Shown: positions 31,992-44,921, counted from the stretch's first letter. The stretch: 60,000 nt of DNA from Diphasiastrum complanatum (GCA_029204225.1 CM055092.1:19215222-19275221); one strand, 5' to 3'. Notes: generated from the letters alone by a model not told the origin. Translations and numbers: made by a program.

Positions 31992-33177
31992 GAGACTCTC
32001 TCACATTGCAGAATTAAAAGCAGTAGCAAAAGATCAATAACAAGAGCAAGAGGAAGCAATCACCTGTGAGAGTTTCCTGACTCAATCTTTCCAGGTGCAA
32101 AATGCATCAGTATTTACTTCTTTTTTGTTGTGGGCTTATACCTTTGATGCTGCTATGCAAGAGAGGAGGCTTATTTTACTTCTGATGCTACCGCTGCAGA
32201 ACTAAGGATTTCTTAAATCTTTCGTTTTACTATAGTAAATTGGGACAGGGGCAACAGCAACAGATAGAGCCGGGTGAGGTGATGCTGTTTTATTCATTAA
32301 TATCTGCGTCGTGGAAATAGTTGATGTAGGTAAGTGTTCGCACGTTGACGGCTTCCCAGATTAAATGGACCCCTTCTGGGTATCTCCTTATGACTTGGGC
32401 TGCTAAAAAAAGCTTCGATCATAGATGGGTTTCTTATAGATTTGAGCTTTTCATATAATCAAGATTAACTCTTGTTCTCATTTCGTTAACCTAGCTGCTG
32501 TGTTTAGATCAATAATGTTTTTCCATGTTGGTTTGTGTTTAAAGCCAGAAAAGGTTTTGGTGATTCTTGCAGATGTTGCCTGTGACAAACTCCAGTGTCT
32601 GTCTTCTGTCTCGTTTCATTTCACTCTGAAACTTTTTTCATCATATTTCGTTCATCTTGCATGTTCTTGATCACATTTCTTACATTTCCAGGAAATATTA
32701 GCATCTTGTGGTTTTTCGTTTCCATCAGGCAGCTATGCCGCTCTTCCAATGATCCATATTAAAGGCGGCAAGGTTCATCTGGATCTTCTATGCAACAAGG
32801 GATAAGGGTTCGATAGGCCTTTGGCTGAAACTTCAGTTTCAATGGAGTCTTCAAGCAATAAATCCCTTTAAATCTATTCTTGATTCACCTTTTCGTTGAA
32901 AGCTATTGCAGGATCTTTTCGCAACTGCCTTTTTGTTGAAAAATTTTCTGTAGTAATCAAGAAATGGAGGAATGAGAAACATTGGCTCCTCTGGCGCACA
33001 TTTTGCTGGAATGGTTTCTGAGGATGGAATGATCTTGCTATTGATTTACGCTAAGTTACAGCCTTCATCGGCAGATTGAATATGTGGTAACAAACTGGAA
33101 TAATCTGAAGCAGCTCTGTCTTCAATCTGCCCCTTACCTTAAATTCATAACAAATTCCAGGAGGCATTGTGTGATCT
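31986..33177 (+). promoter_or_regulatory. Presumed 5' UTR region of the MORN gene, possibly with an intron
   Basis: No coding function. A purine-rich leader (AAGAGCAAGAGGAAGC near 32040) is followed by a good splice donor CCAG/GTGCAA at 32094, and an acceptor AGTTACAG ending at 33061 lies 117 bases before the ATG. The T-rich text between looks intron-like. The exact start and splicing are inferred. Confidence 0.4.
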
Positions 33178-35716
33178 ATGATGGAATCACCCAAGAAGGC
33201 AAACTTCATGGGTGTCTCAAAATTGGGTCGTTCACAATCTTCTCTTTCTCGTTCCCCCACAATCAAGTCCAACATTGGCAGCCTTTCTGATCTTTCTGAG
33301 CTCATAGAAGCATCTGATAAAAGCAAGGAAAAGTTTGGTAGAAGTTTGTTTTCAGAGATCGGTAGAGCATCCAAAAGATCTGATATTGTAAAGTATCAGC
33401 AGCAGAGGCGGTTTGAAGTGCAATCACTGATACCACCTTTGCTGCTGGTGATCCTTCCTTTCATGTGGTGGTATGTGAAGGCAGACTCAGGCCAAAGCTG
33501 GAACTGGCTTGCATACACCATCTCATTAAGGTTTTGGTTGGAAGCCTCCATTGCCTTCCTCTTTCTTGTCACAATTATGTTATGTGCAAAGTTTGCTCTT
33601 CTATACATGAATGTGGGTTCTAAACTACAGGCATTATACATTTTGAGGGCAGCTGTGATTCATAGTTGGGGTTGCTTGAACACAATTTGCTCCAGACCCC
33701 TTAATAGCCTTCTGGCAGAAGAGGAGAGTAAGAGGAATATAAAATCTGGATCCCAAGTGGTATGGACAATAGGTTCCAAGTCCAAGATTGAGAGAAGTAA
33801 GTTTTATGGTGAAGGAGTACAGAAGTACAGCAATGGGGATTCGTATGAGGGAGAATTCTATCAGGGCAGATGTTCAGGCAGTGGAGTCTATTATTTTCAT
33901 ATGAGTGGAAAATATGAAGGAGATTGGGTGGATGGCAAATATGATGGCTATGGTGTAGAGACTTGGTTTCGTGGGAGCCGATACAGGGGGCAATATCGGC
34001 AGGGCATGCGAGATGGATATGGAATATATAGATTTCATACTGGGGATGTGTATTCTGGAGAGTGGTCCAATGGCCAGAGCAATGGAAATGGGGTGCAGAC
34101 ATGTGAGGATGGTAGTCGTTATGTTGGAGAATTCAAGAATGGGATGAAACATGGATTCGGCTACTACCATTTTCGGTCAGTTGGAATTGATTGGTTGATT
34201 GTAGATGGGAAGCATGGATCCACCTAGACTTGTCTTTTATAATGTTGTGTTGAGAAATTTTGTAGTCTAGCTTTTCTTATTTTGCTTTCTTGGTAACTAT
34301 ATCAAAGACTTATAATAGCTTATAATAAAGCCAGATTTCTTCTTTGTTGACGGACCATAACAAGCCTGATGAAAAATGTGAGCAAGACGGTCGTCTAGTA
34401 GAACTCAAGTATGTGGTCCAAAAAATGTTTTTTCTATAGTCAGCCATGCATTAGGTCAAGGACTTGCATGTGCTGTTGAGTGTTGCTGCTCTAAGTGGAA
34501 ATTGTTTAACATCGAGCACTTTGAATTTTTTATGGCTGATGTATTAATTTTAATGTTTTATGAATAGATCAGTTTTGCTTTATGCTGACTAGGTCCCCTT
34601 CCACTATGCTGAAACGTATCCTGGTTGCACATGATCTTGTCTTTTCTGAACTGAATTTCATCTTGATCAACTTTAACGGTTTTCTCACGAGGGAGCTCTT
34701 ATGTTTAAATTGAGAAAACACTTGTAGCACATGAATTTTTAATGCTAGAGGCATTGCTGTATGACACTACCTAAGAAAAGGCATATTAGATTATAATTAT
34801 TATTGGCTTAATTGGGCGCTGTCAAGTGATTCATTGATTAGGTACAACCATAATGTGGTTCAGGTTTGTTATCTATTGCTATCCTGCTGCACATGATGTA
34901 CAAATGACTAACGATTGCAGTAGATGCAAACAGGAACAGAGACACATATGCGGGAGAATATTTTGCAGATAAAATGCATGGTTATGGTCTTTATCACTTC
35001 AGGAATGGCCATCTATATGAAGGTGCTTGGCACGAAGGAAGGAAGCAAGGCCTTGGCTTGTACACATTCAGAAATGGAGAGACACAGGAGGGTTATTGGC
35101 ATTATGGTGTACTTGAGACTCCAAGCACAATGCATCCGGTTCCTGGATCTCCATCGGCCGTTAGCCATACCAAAGTCTTGAATGTTGTTCAGGTGAAAAC
35201 CTTCCACATGAAACCAAAATTTCCTGTCTTTGATTTACTTGCTTTTAAGTCTAGCATGCAAAATTTACTTGATTTTAAGTCTAGCATGCAAAATTAGCAT
35301 GGTGATAGTCTCTCCTTGTTAGCACTTTACTGATCCATAAGTCCTGCAGAACACTTAAGTAGATACTTTGGCCAGCAATATAAGTTGCTTAAAGACATGG
35401 TACTGGTGCATCTTTTCATTGCAGTTGGAATCTTTCTACTGTGAGCAGTGTTTCAATCTTCTCAACTCTTTTGTAGCAAACTGCCACATGCCTAGCCTGT
35501 GTTGAACTAGAAATTCTTGTATCCTTTTATTCAGCTTTGTATGCCGATATGCAGGAGGCTAGGCGTGCAGCAGCCAAGGCGTTGGAAGTAAAACGCGTGG
35601 ATGATCGAGTGAACAAAACAGTGACAGCTGCAAATAGAGCTGCTAATGCTGCACGGGTTGCCGCAGTTAAGGCTGTGCAGAGAAGTAACAGTAATAGGGC
35701 ATCTATGCCTGTGTGA
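33178..35716 (+). CDS. Membrane-anchored MORN-repeat protein (three coding exons, 472 aa)
   Basis: Exons at 33178-34175, 34934-35192 and 35555-35716 join in frame across GT-AG introns (phases 2 and 0). The start is one of two adjacent ATGs, giving MMESPKKANF. Residues 1-80 are Ser-rich and polar. Two hydrophobic segments lie at about 84-100 (LIPPLLLVILPFMWWYV) and 120-145 (WLEASIAFLFLVTIMLCAKF). Eight 23-residue MORN repeats (GxG...G..Y.GE.. pattern) occupy 209-392, with the intron cutting repeat 6. The C-terminus (420-472) is an Ala/Arg-rich helix. Plant proteins of this architecture are annotated as MORN-motif or 'SET7/9-like' proteins, but no SET domain is present. MORN repeats often bind lipids or proteins at membranes. 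No frameshift or premature stop: likely functional. Confidence 0.93.
34934..35192 (+). CDS. Exon 2 of the MORN gene
   Basis: The acceptor AAACAG ends at 34933. Joining TTTCG at the end of exon 1 (donor GTCAGT at 34176) to GAACAGAGAC restores FRNRDTY in register with the MORN period. Upstream AG choices at 34920 and 34923 break the frame. The exon ends GTTCAG at 35192, before GTGAAA. If that donor is not used, the frame runs on to a stop at about 35297, giving a shorter alternative C-terminus. Confidence 0.88.
35555..35716 (+). CDS. Exon 3 of the MORN gene (C-terminal helix)
   Basis: After acceptor ATATGCAG (35554) the frame reads EARRAAAKALEVKRVDDRVN and then NRAANAARVAAVKAVQ, ending SMPV at TGA 35714. 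It has 53 codons, no ATG at its start, a high Ala/Arg content typical of a single helix, and GCT/GCA codon use like the other exons. Confidence 0.85.
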   Translation, partial: EARRAAAKALEVKRVDDRVNKTVTAANRAANAARVAAVKAVQRSNSNRASMPV

Positions 35717-35718
35717 TC

Positions 35719-35724
35719 AATAAA
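35719..35724 (+). terminator. Possible polyadenylation signal of the MORN gene
   Basis: AATAAA lies 2 bases after the stop codon. It is probably too close to be the only signal, but no other perfect match was noted in the next 300 bases. Confidence 0.35.
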
Positions 35725-37063
35725 CCTGAAAGAAGATTAAAGCTGTGCTTGAATTCCAAGAGTTTCAAGAGGCTTTTATTTGCACAGAGATAAACAGCTT
35801 TATATTTACATTACGAGCCACAAAAGCTCTCTAGGGAGAGACCTTGTGTGGTCTATGGCAGATCTATTCTGCATTCAATCTTAAAAGGAACCATGAAATT
35901 TTAGAAAAGCAACTTTTGATGGGACAACCTCAGTTATCCCTTACTTCTTTTAGGATGGTACTGGGCTTAAGAGAAAGGAGCTTTCATTTGCTTTCTCTTG
36001 TATAGACTAAACAGTACCTGTGATTTTAGCTCACAAAGTTTTGTTAGTAATATCCTAGTCCACAATTTGAAAGGCCGTTTATGCTAGATATGATGTTCTA
36101 AGCATCATATTGGCGAGTCTTTTCAAGCAAACGAATTTCTGTGAAGACCCTCTGTACATATCTGGTCTGTCACACATGCCGAAGGCTAGACAGTTCCTAT
36201 CTGTGAACTCAGCTGATCGTGCATGCACCCCCACTGTGTTGTGGTGTTTTATATTGAATGGTTTAATAGATGCTAAAGAATGTCTGTTTTATGCTCAATG
36301 GCGCCTTGTTTTTGCTCTTCTTTAAGAAAACTCATTAAGTTCTGAGGTCGTTTGGGAGCAATAAATTTGATGCTTAGCTGCCTTCATCAACCCGATCTTA
36401 TTTATATTAGGGGTACTATTGAGCTACTCCTTGTGGGGGGAAAAAGTAAAGGGATTGAAAAGTTTGTTCTGGGAAACATGGAAGAAAAGCCTGCACCTCT
36501 GTTAGCATAGCAAAAGCAATGGAAAACGGCATAACATAAACAAGGGAGCAAGACATAGAAGATCGGTAATATTGAAGATGTTCCAATTTGCATTCTTTGA
36601 TGTGAAAGCATGCAAATCCTGTTACTTGAGCATTTTGACAGGAGAAAGGTAGCACATCAGTTATGACCAATTTGTGATGCCCAGCCTAAGGGTCAATTTG
36701 CACCAACCTCTTAACCAGCCTTTTAATGAATATTTATCCTAAAGTGTTGTCACTTTCACGTATAAATGTTCACCTTTCAATCACATTTTAAAGATTTATA
36801 GTTATATTTCGCAACCTTTTAATGTCATTTTATGGTTTGTAGTTGTTTTTGCAGTCCAGCTTCTGGCTAATTCACACTTGTTTTTTATATAATTGAATCA
36901 AAATTTCTGTCAAGTTAGCAGTTTTTAACCTAAGGGTTGGTGGATTCACACCATATTTATGTCTGCCAAAGAAAAATTCCGGGATCTGGAAAATCAGAAG
37001 GAATAGCTCAAAATATGTGTAGCTCAAGAGGTACCAACTTTGATGGCTTCGTTCAATGGCCTA
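35725..37063. other. MORN 3' flank without recognised features
   Basis: Presumed 3' UTR followed by spacer. No transposon coding sequence and no RNA gene were seen. Confidence 0.45.
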
Positions 37064-37378
37064 TCAAGTTACAAGCTTCTTTAGAAATTTGAAACTTACA
37101 AGGTTGGTTTGAATCTGGCTGTGCCTGAATTCACATAAAATTCCATCTGCCCATGCCTCAGTCTCGCTACACTCATGAGTGGGTTTGTGAGAAGGAAACA
37201 GAGATTTCATACTATTCATACTTTCACTACGCAGATCATTGTCCTCACACCCTGGCTTTATCCCTTCATTGCGAGAAGGATGAGAAATCTCATTCAGACT
37301 GCCATAGTATTTCTCGATGAAATTGGCAATAATGATTGGATATTTGTTGGAATCAAGTGATTGGCTTAATACATCCAA
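37064..37378 (-). CDS. Hypothetical 104-codon ORF
   Basis: An uninterrupted minus-strand frame starting MDVLSQSLDSNKYPIIIANF and containing KYYGSLNEISHPSRNEG, ETEAWADGILCEFRH and LVSFKFLKKLVT. Its composition is balanced and hydrophilic, unlike most chance frames nearby, but no domain is recognised. It could be an exon or a gene fragment convergent with the MORN gene, or chance. Confidence 0.25.
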   Translation of the reverse strand: MDVLSQSLDSNKYPIIIANFIEKYYGSLNEISHPSRNEGIKPGCEDNDLRSESMNSMKSLFPSHKPTHECSETEAWADGILCEFRHSQIQTNLVSFKFLKKLVT

Positions 37379-37399
37379 TTATTCAACTTAGAAGTTGAG

Positions 37400-37830
37400 A
37401 ATAGAGTCCATTCTTTTTCTCCAAGACTTAGTGGACATTGTGAATGGAGAGGAATATGAACTTATCCATCCACAAGAAGCAACAAAATACAAGAAGAGGT
37501 GCAAAATTGCTCTTCATTGTGTCTAGATGAATGTTGCTAATGAATTGTTCGAAGAGGCTTGGAAAACTCTCAAAAATTATATATGAGTCCAAGAATACCT
37601 CTAGGTTACTTTCATTAAAGAATCAAGTGCTTCAATGTTTTCAAGAAAAGAATGAGTGGTGAAAAAGTGCTAGAACAATTCTATGAAAAACTTTAAGCAA
37701 GCTTTATGTAAAAGATTATCAGTAGAGCATTGCATTGTTCTTTACAACCCTACTACCACTCATGAAAGAGTTCAGGTTGATGACACATTTCAATTACTCT
37801 TCATAAATGAAAATCTAACATTGGAGGCAC
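37400..37830 (+). pseudogene. Decayed copia gag fragment
   Basis: Reading across stops gives LVDIVNGEEYELIHPQEA, KKRCKIALHC, MNVANELFEEAWKTLKN and HERVQVDDTFQLLFINENL, in the order of copia gag helices of the 8487/45504 family. Several stops and a deletion around the YESK motif are present. Confidence 0.7.
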
Positions 37831-38774
37831 ATCATATCCATTGATTTCAACATTGGATGACCCAAAGGTGAGCGTGCCAATGCTGGCTTAGGGTAAGATT
37901 ATTTTCAAGAATGAAAATCCACTCCAATAATTTATGTCTTACAATTTTCCAAGAAACAAAATTGATCTAATTTGATTTAACCCAAATTTATAGTGTGCAT
38001 TGAATGAGACACATCATTGGTGACAATGAATAGTACATACCAACAAGAATCTATGAATGTGTCATCTATTCACTTTCTTACACACAAGAACTTAAATAAA
38101 TGCAACATCTATCCACTTATTTGATAATTGTAAGATCAAATTCTTAAACATGAACCAACAATCAAGCATCCACTCAGAGCTAATTATGGATAAACTAGCT
38201 ACCTAGAACACCAATCAAATCTCAAAGTAGCGGATTCAACCACAACAACATCAAGCAAGTGCAAAGTACCCACTCCAAGCCTTTAACAAGTTCACGATTG
38301 TACTAAGGGACTAGTACCACTTCAATGTTGGAGGCATGTTGGAAGATTCAAGCACCATCAAAATTTCCAACAAAGGTAAATATAAATAAATAACAAGCGG
38401 CTTTCAATGTCTCACTTTTGTAAATAAATGTAATCAAATAAGTATATCGCATAATGATGCAATGTGCTCATACGATAAGTGTCGATAGATTGCAATTGTG
38501 CCTTGAAGCATGAAAGTATCCAAGTATAGATGTGCCTTGAAGCACGATACAAACTCTTCTGGCGGTCCAACTAAACAAAAAAACCATAGACCTTGTAAAA
38601 GTTGAAATGCTTGAGAAAAATACATCCAAGCTAACTTAAACTTGATACGATTTAATTGGGACGAATAGTCTTTTTCCACATCGTAAGTTTTGGACCCAAG
38701 TATATAAAGGACAAAATCTTTATATTTTATGTTCTCCATGCTCATCTGTGAATAACAAGAGTTGGATAGTTCCT
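37831..38774 (+). other. Possible LTR-derived stretch with a TATA box
   Basis: No coding motif. AGTATATAAAGGAC at 38699-38712 is a strong TATA-type promoter sequence. The minus-strand open frame opposite it (38745-38434) is probably chance. No paired LTR was found. Confidence 0.3.
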
Positions 38775-39055
38775 ACTTTTTGATTCTTATGTGAGTGTGT
38801 GAGAGTGAGAGAGATAAGGAAAGAATGTGAGGTTATGATGCATATTGTTGCTTGCTTCCATTTGTGTCAACTTAAAGTTTTTCTTCAATACTGGACACTC
38901 ATTGAAAGTGTGATTATGGATACAAATAAAACACCATACATTGTCTCGTCGTTGGTATTGTTGTTTATTTGATTGTGATCGTCTTGTTGCAGTATTATTG
39001 ATAGCCTCTTTGGAAGCGAGCCTTAGATGTGAATCGAACCTTTGTAGACTTTACT
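38775..39055 (-). pseudogene. Gypsy-type gag fragment with one zinc knuckle
   Basis: Minus-strand reading without an ATG start: LASKEAINNTATRRSQSN, then WCFICIHNHTFNECPVLKKN at about 38935-38880. The knuckle has CX2CX3HX4C spacing, like those of the two Tat-like gags here, and the following PVLKK resembles PQLKK after the first knuckle at 5293. It is short and bounded by unrelated sequence. Confidence 0.6.
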
Positions 39056-39399
39056 AACACTAGGAAAATAGTGAGAAACAGCTCTAGTAAAAATGGCCAG
39101 GGTTGGTACTAGCTAATTTTTCACTTTTGAAATTGGCGAGGGTTCTTCTAACTTAAAGGCAAATTTGGTTGATCAAAACCTTCATAGAGGCATGTAAATG
39201 TCTAATCAAACTTCATAGAATTTACGTAAAGCCCAGTAGAGCATTATGGAGTTGTGTGAAGGTTCACTAGATAGTTTGGGGTCACTTATAAATTTTGCAG
39301 ATTTTTACCAAAGGACTTTCATTATTTTTTGACATTTTTTATAGTTTCGGAAAATCTATTGGGAACTAACCTTCACAACTGTGAAAATTCACACATGTG
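39056..39399. other. Short spacer without recognised features
   Basis: No coding motif, terminus or RNA gene was seen. Confidence 0.4.
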
Positions 39400-40219
39400 A
39401 GAATGTCCTAATGTGTGAAATTGATCTCCTAAGCTTGGCTCATGCATTATAAATCACCTATTGATTGAAATCCAAGATCAATGACAAGATCTAAGGCAAA
39501 AAGCCAGACCATTGTACATGCATTCATTCATTACCGAAAGGTGTTTCACATGTGTGGAAGACTTCATGAAATAAACTAAGTCCCAACAAGCTCCTCTCCT
39601 CGGGTTGAGAGAGAAAATACCACTTTTGGGCTCATTTAGAGAGAGAAGACAATACAAGCAAAATTGGCAAATCTCCAAATTGAATCAAAAACTCATAGAT
39701 CACTCATACATTAATGAAGAGAATGAAAGTAAATATAGAAACTCGTGGAGATCCATGCTTGATTCTTATTGGACCCCTTAAACATAGCCTCTCTAACCCT
39801 ATTGGATGTGTGATGCAACATCCCTCACTTTTGACTAGACCCTTCCAACACATCTCTCTCTCTCTCTTCTGATTGGACCCTTTGACTTTTTTCACCACAT
39901 AGGGTGCATCACTCATCAAACCTAAACTTGACATGTGTAAGCAACCTAAGTATCTCAAGTTACATCACAATTGAATTTTGGCCTAATCATGACAAAACAT
40001 GTGTACTTGACCATTTGACCTCTAAAGCCAAAATTGGCCCTATCACCTAGTGACACCAAGATGCTTGACTAGCAATCTTTATGATACCCCTAAAGTCAAC
40101 ATTATAAACTATTTCTAACTATTTTACACACGTGGGAACATGCTCCACACATGTGAAATGTACTTACAAACATAAAATCATAAAATAACCAAGATAGATT
40201 TTTGATAATTTTTCACACT
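39400..40219 (-). repeat. LTR of the non-autonomous X family (far border approximate)
   Basis: On the minus strand TGTGAAAAATTATC starts at 40219 directly after the purine-rich TTTTTGAGGAG. The tract and the 200 bases before it match the end of the second copy at 59.5-59.79 kb. The LTR shares ACATGTGTGGAGC with the 59788 LTR. Its lower-coordinate end is not defined. Confidence 0.6.
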
Positions 40220-41004
40220 CCTCAAAAACTAGCTTGGTAAGATCAAGGAGTTTGTGAAACTTTTTTGAGTGGATCCTTTGGTATGCATAAGAAGTGTAGA
40301 TCAGCCAAGGGATCCATCATAGCATCACCCTCACCATATCCATGATAATATTTCTTTGGTAGAAATCAATTTGCCAACATCTTTGAAGAGCATTCCACCA
40401 ATTTGCCATTGTAACCATGTGCTTCCTCCATGCTTGATGATGATCTTTGATTTGAAATTACCATTTGCATGAAGATGGCTGCACCATGATGAAAATCAGA
40501 GGCTTCCATGCCTCATAAATATCACAAAGATCGTAGAGATCAAGATCATAAGGTGAACAAAAGTGTTGATTATCAAGATTAAGAATACTAGCTTGACTAG
40601 TCCACATACTATGAACTTTATCCATGATGGATCTAATCTTGAAATCAAATGCAATCTTCACCTTCATGAGGCTAAACATGTAAACACATGAGTTTTCAAA
40701 TTTTGAGCAATAAGCTCAATCTTGCTCTTACTAAATCCAAGAGCATACACTTGATGACTCAACCACATGCTTTCTAAGTAATTTGGAAACATATCTAAGC
40801 CATGAATGACAAGCAATATGTCCATACTAGAGGCATGATACAAGACAAGCACTACCTCACTCCAACTATGAGATGTAGAAACCTCATAAAAGCAAGATGG
40901 TACATCAAGTAATGAAAGAGAAGCATGAGAGGATATGTTGAAGTGAACACCACCGAAAACTTGCCTCTCTTTACCATAAAAGATGAGCCATAAAGACTTG
41001 GCCA

Positions 41005-41596
<592 letters not shown>

Positions 41597-41639
41597 AAAC
41601 TCACAAAGGTTGTCTTAATCTAGATTTAGCTCAAGATCA

Positions 41640-42455
41640 AAAATGCCTTTTCATTTAGTACATTCGGATGTACATTGTACTAGTTCTTTGAGTAATGGAG
41701 GAGCAAAGATATTTGTGACTTTCGTTGATGACTTTAGTAGATATTGTTGGACTTATCTTCTAAGGAGTGAGGATTTGATACTTGATGTCTTTCTCAAGTT
41801 CAAGAATGTTGTGGAGAGTCAATTGAACATGAAGATCAAGTTCCTAAAGTTGGAAAATAAGACATATCAACAAAGTTCAAAGAGGTTTGTGTGGCACATG
41901 GGATCGAGAGAGCTTTCAAACTCAAAGGTTCTACATAGAGTGGAAGAGAGGAAGATCAATCTTTTTGAAAGAGCTAAATCCATGAGGGTGAATGCAAATC
42001 TTCCTAAGTCATTTTGGGGTAAAGCTTTGATGTGTGCTAACTTTGTTTGCAATAGGTACTCAAATGAAGACTTGGATGGGAGGAGTTCATTTGAAGTTCT
42101 TTTTGGTAAGAAGCCAATAATGGAGCATTTGAAGATCTTTGGTAGTACTCTTAATGTCATCTCATCTTTTGGATTCTTGAAGGGAATATTTGTTGGATAT
42201 AGTGAAGTTAGGAAAGCTTATAGGGTTTACATTCCCAAGTCAAAGAAAGTTCACATCTCTAAAGACGTTGGCTTTGAAGAGGAGAATGTGGATAAGCTTG
42301 ATGTTGTTGATGTTGATCAATCTAACATTTTTGGTGGTGATGAAGATGGTTCTTTGGATGGTGATGGTGGATATGCCTCTCCAAGTCAAGTTCTAAGAAG
42401 ATCCTCAAGGGAAAGACAAAAGCCATCTAGGCTTGAGTCATGTTTAGATGAGCGC
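41640..42455 (+). pseudogene. Copia integrase core fragment
   Basis: MPFHLVHSDVHCTSSLS and FVTFVDDFSRYCWTYLL open the catalytic core. The second catalytic Asp motif is degraded (KLENKTYQQSSKRF), while the Glu region RVEERKINLFERAKSM remains. SFWGKALMCANFVCNRY, YSEVRKAYRVYIPKSKK and VHISKDVGFEEENV follow, then an acidic linker and RRSSRERQKPSRL. The end aligns with the point where the young copia resumes after its integrase gap, so this shows what that element lost. It is truncated at both sides. Confidence 0.88.
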
Positions 42456-43446
42456 AACACAATTTTATACAAGACAATATATCCGATAAACAAGAACACG
42501 ATAGAGAAGATACGACACAAATACATTTTCAAACATTCAATATTGGACAAGACCCCTCAGAGGATAGTCCGAAGTCTCTGCCCTTGGAACTAAGATGAAC
42601 CATTAGGCTTCTGCTTGGAAGAAAACCTGTCAAGACCCAATTATCACCTAGGGCCATGAAGTCTAAGATTTAGACATGCAATCCTACAAAGGAAATTGAT
42701 GATGATGCGCTTTGTAATATAAACAACATATTTAGCATGAAGAAACTTAAAGTTTTTAACCATCACAGCTTTTGTATTTTTTTTCTTGTGTTTTTTGGAC
42801 TGCTGCATTTTCTAACTATGTTTCACACAATTTGTATATTTGAACTATTTTTCGCACCGTTTGCACTTTTTGCATTTCTCAAAAACCCAACACATAGCCA
42901 AATATGACTTGGAACATATTTCAAAGGACCTTCAGGTTTTTTGCAAATTCTAGAATATGTGGGACACTTCATCTAAAATGACTTAAAGCAAGTTTTCGTT
43001 GACCTTCGCATTCTTCGCATTTTTTTTGAAGGGCAAAAAACCGAACCGCACTACAAAGTCAATGAATGTAGTTCACATATGGTCCCAGTCAACGATTGCA
43101 GTTCACATATGATCTCTCCTCCTGAAAGGGAATGAAGCACCCGAGCACCACACCAGCATCGGTGCGGTCTGTTTGCGGTAACTTGCCAAGCCCTCTTGCT
43201 TCGAACAATGTTTACGACCGTAGAGGCACCGCAAGGAAATGATTGTGGTTATCAAGTGGTTGCAAAGGTGAAGCATCTTCACAATACCAGCACAAAAATT
43301 ATCTATTGTTCATAAATTTAAATCAGATCTGCAGTGTCAGCAGTCTATTGCCCGAAAGATGATTGATCATAGTATGTAGCTACAACTACACAGATCGACT
43401 CTATCCGAGCCTCTGCATCGAGATTCTCTTCTTTGGACTTCCAACA
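42456..43446 (+). repeat. Probable 5' LTR or flank of the 43.4-kb copia element
   Basis: Adjoins a PBS-like site with ...CTTCCAACA and one spacer base, as in the related 28.5-kb element. No coding signal. The left border and a second LTR are not found, so extent is uncertain. Confidence 0.35.
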
Positions 43447-43447
43447 G

Positions 43448-43460
43448 TGGTATGAAAACC
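43448..43460 (+). promoter_or_regulatory. Degenerate PBS (tRNA-Met)
   Basis: TGGTATGAAAACC resembles TGGTATCAGAGCC with three changes. It lies 28 bases before the gag ATG. Confidence 0.6.
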
Positions 43461-43475
43461 TTGGTTATACAAACT

Positions 43476-44893
43476 ATGGCTTCTATCAGTAGCATCCAAT
43501 GAAAGATATTTATAGTCCCTCCCGGGTCAAATTTCTTGGCTTGGAAGGTAAAGACTTCCCTCATCTTGAGAGGAGAAGCATTATGGCTCTGGGTGGATGA
43601 CATCGAGGAGATGTCTGCCAGCACAGATGAAGAGCTTTGAGAGTGAAAAGAAAAGAATGACAAAGTTATAGTTGTCATATCCTCTTCCATCGAAGATAGC
43701 ATCACCCTTGATACGACTACTATCTCTACTGCAAGAGAGATGTGGGGGACGCACTCATGACAAGGTTTCAGACCAAGTCACACAATCAGATCATGCATCT
43801 GGAAGATCAGCTTATCTATCTAAGACAGGATGGCAAAGATCTCATTAACTTCATCAGAAAGATGAAGAACATGTTCCAATCTTTACACAATGTTGAAACA
43901 GGACATGCACTCTCTCAAAGAAGCAGTTCATGTACTTGCTACGCTCCCTACCAAGATCATTCCAGACGACCTGAACTCTACTAGCAAAAGATACTGAAAT
44001 GACTTTTGACAAAGCTGTCATTGACATCAAAAAAGAGGTGGAGGCTTGAGAGCACTATGACGACAAGCACGAGTCAGATCAAGCTCTCTACAACAACAAA
44101 GATCAATCGAAGTACAAGTCTCAGCCTAAGAGAGAGTCAACCTGAAGAGGAGATCAAAACCAGTACAGAGAGGGATATCAGAAAAACTAAATAGGCTAGA
44201 AATGTGGTATACATCTTGCATATCCTCCAGCATTCTAGTTCTTGATGTTTTGGATAAGCAGCAAGGCAGTAAGAAGAAAAACTACGTCAGATGCAAATGT
44301 GATGGCCACATTGCGAATAAATGTTGGCTGAATCCAAATATTGAGTGTGTACACTATCACAAGAAAGGTCATGCTGCCATGTATTGTTATCATAATCCAA
44401 GGAATAAGAAGATAGAAAAAAAGGAAGGAGAGCTCCAACAGCTCATCATACGTGGAGGAGCCAGAATCTTCAAAGATGGGTGAAGAACGAGCCAATCGCA
44501 ATCCATCCACCTATCTATGTACAAATGTATGTGCTACATCTCAAACTGATGTTCAAGAAGTTGTTCTTGAATTAGGTGCTACGTCAACTTTGTGACAACG
44601 AGATAGATGATAGCGGAATTTTGACAAACCAATTCTTCCATATACATCATTCTAGGAGATGGATCAAGACATGAAGTGAGCAAAACAAGAGTGCTATGAC
44701 TAAACACCAACGACATAGATAGAAGACTAGATGATGTCATATATGTGTCTACGTTACAAAAGGATCTACTATATGTTGCAAGGATAGCAGATGCAACCAC
44801 GCATGTGACATTCACAGACAAGTCATGCAACGTAGTTGATGCCAGCACCAGTACCCTCATCACGCAAGGCAAATGTAAAGGCAACATGGATTG
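43476..44893 (+). pseudogene. Copia gag-protease pseudogene (same family as the 28-kb element)
   Basis: From ATG 43476 the reading MASISSIQ, FLAWKVKTSLILRGEALWLW and EKNDKVIVVISSSIEDSITL parallels the gag at 28436-27981. EMTFDKAVIDIKKEVEA follows, then knuckles CKCDGHIANKC and CVHYHKKGHAAMYC near 44290-44390. A protease remnant (VVLELGATSTL) and the pre-integrase segment YVSTLQKDLLYVARIADATT end it at about 44893. Several stops and frameshifts are present. A 70-bp foreign-looking block lies at 44187-44257. Confidence 0.8.
44187..44257 (+). repeat. 70-bp block shared with 51835-51905
   Basis: AACTAAATAGGCTAGA..TG, GTGGTATA.ATCTTGCATAT and GACATTCCAGTT/AGCATTCTAGTT phrases align over about 70 bases with 51835-51905 at roughly 80% identity. 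Here it interrupts the gag reading between the basic linker and the zinc knuckle; there it lies in LTR-like DNA. Confidence 0.65.
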
Positions 44894-44921
44894 GAACTTG
44901 AATGATCTGAAATCCTTCACA

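Noticed and set aside
33701-34170. Minus-strand ORFs of 98-133 codons within the MORN exon
   Set aside because: They are reverse readings of the MORN repeats, His/Ser/Ile-rich, without protein features.
34921-34933. Alternative acceptors at 34920 and 34923 for MORN exon 2
   Set aside because: Both put the downstream MORN repeats out of frame with the phase-2 end of exon 1. Only the AG at 34932-34933 restores the repeat register.
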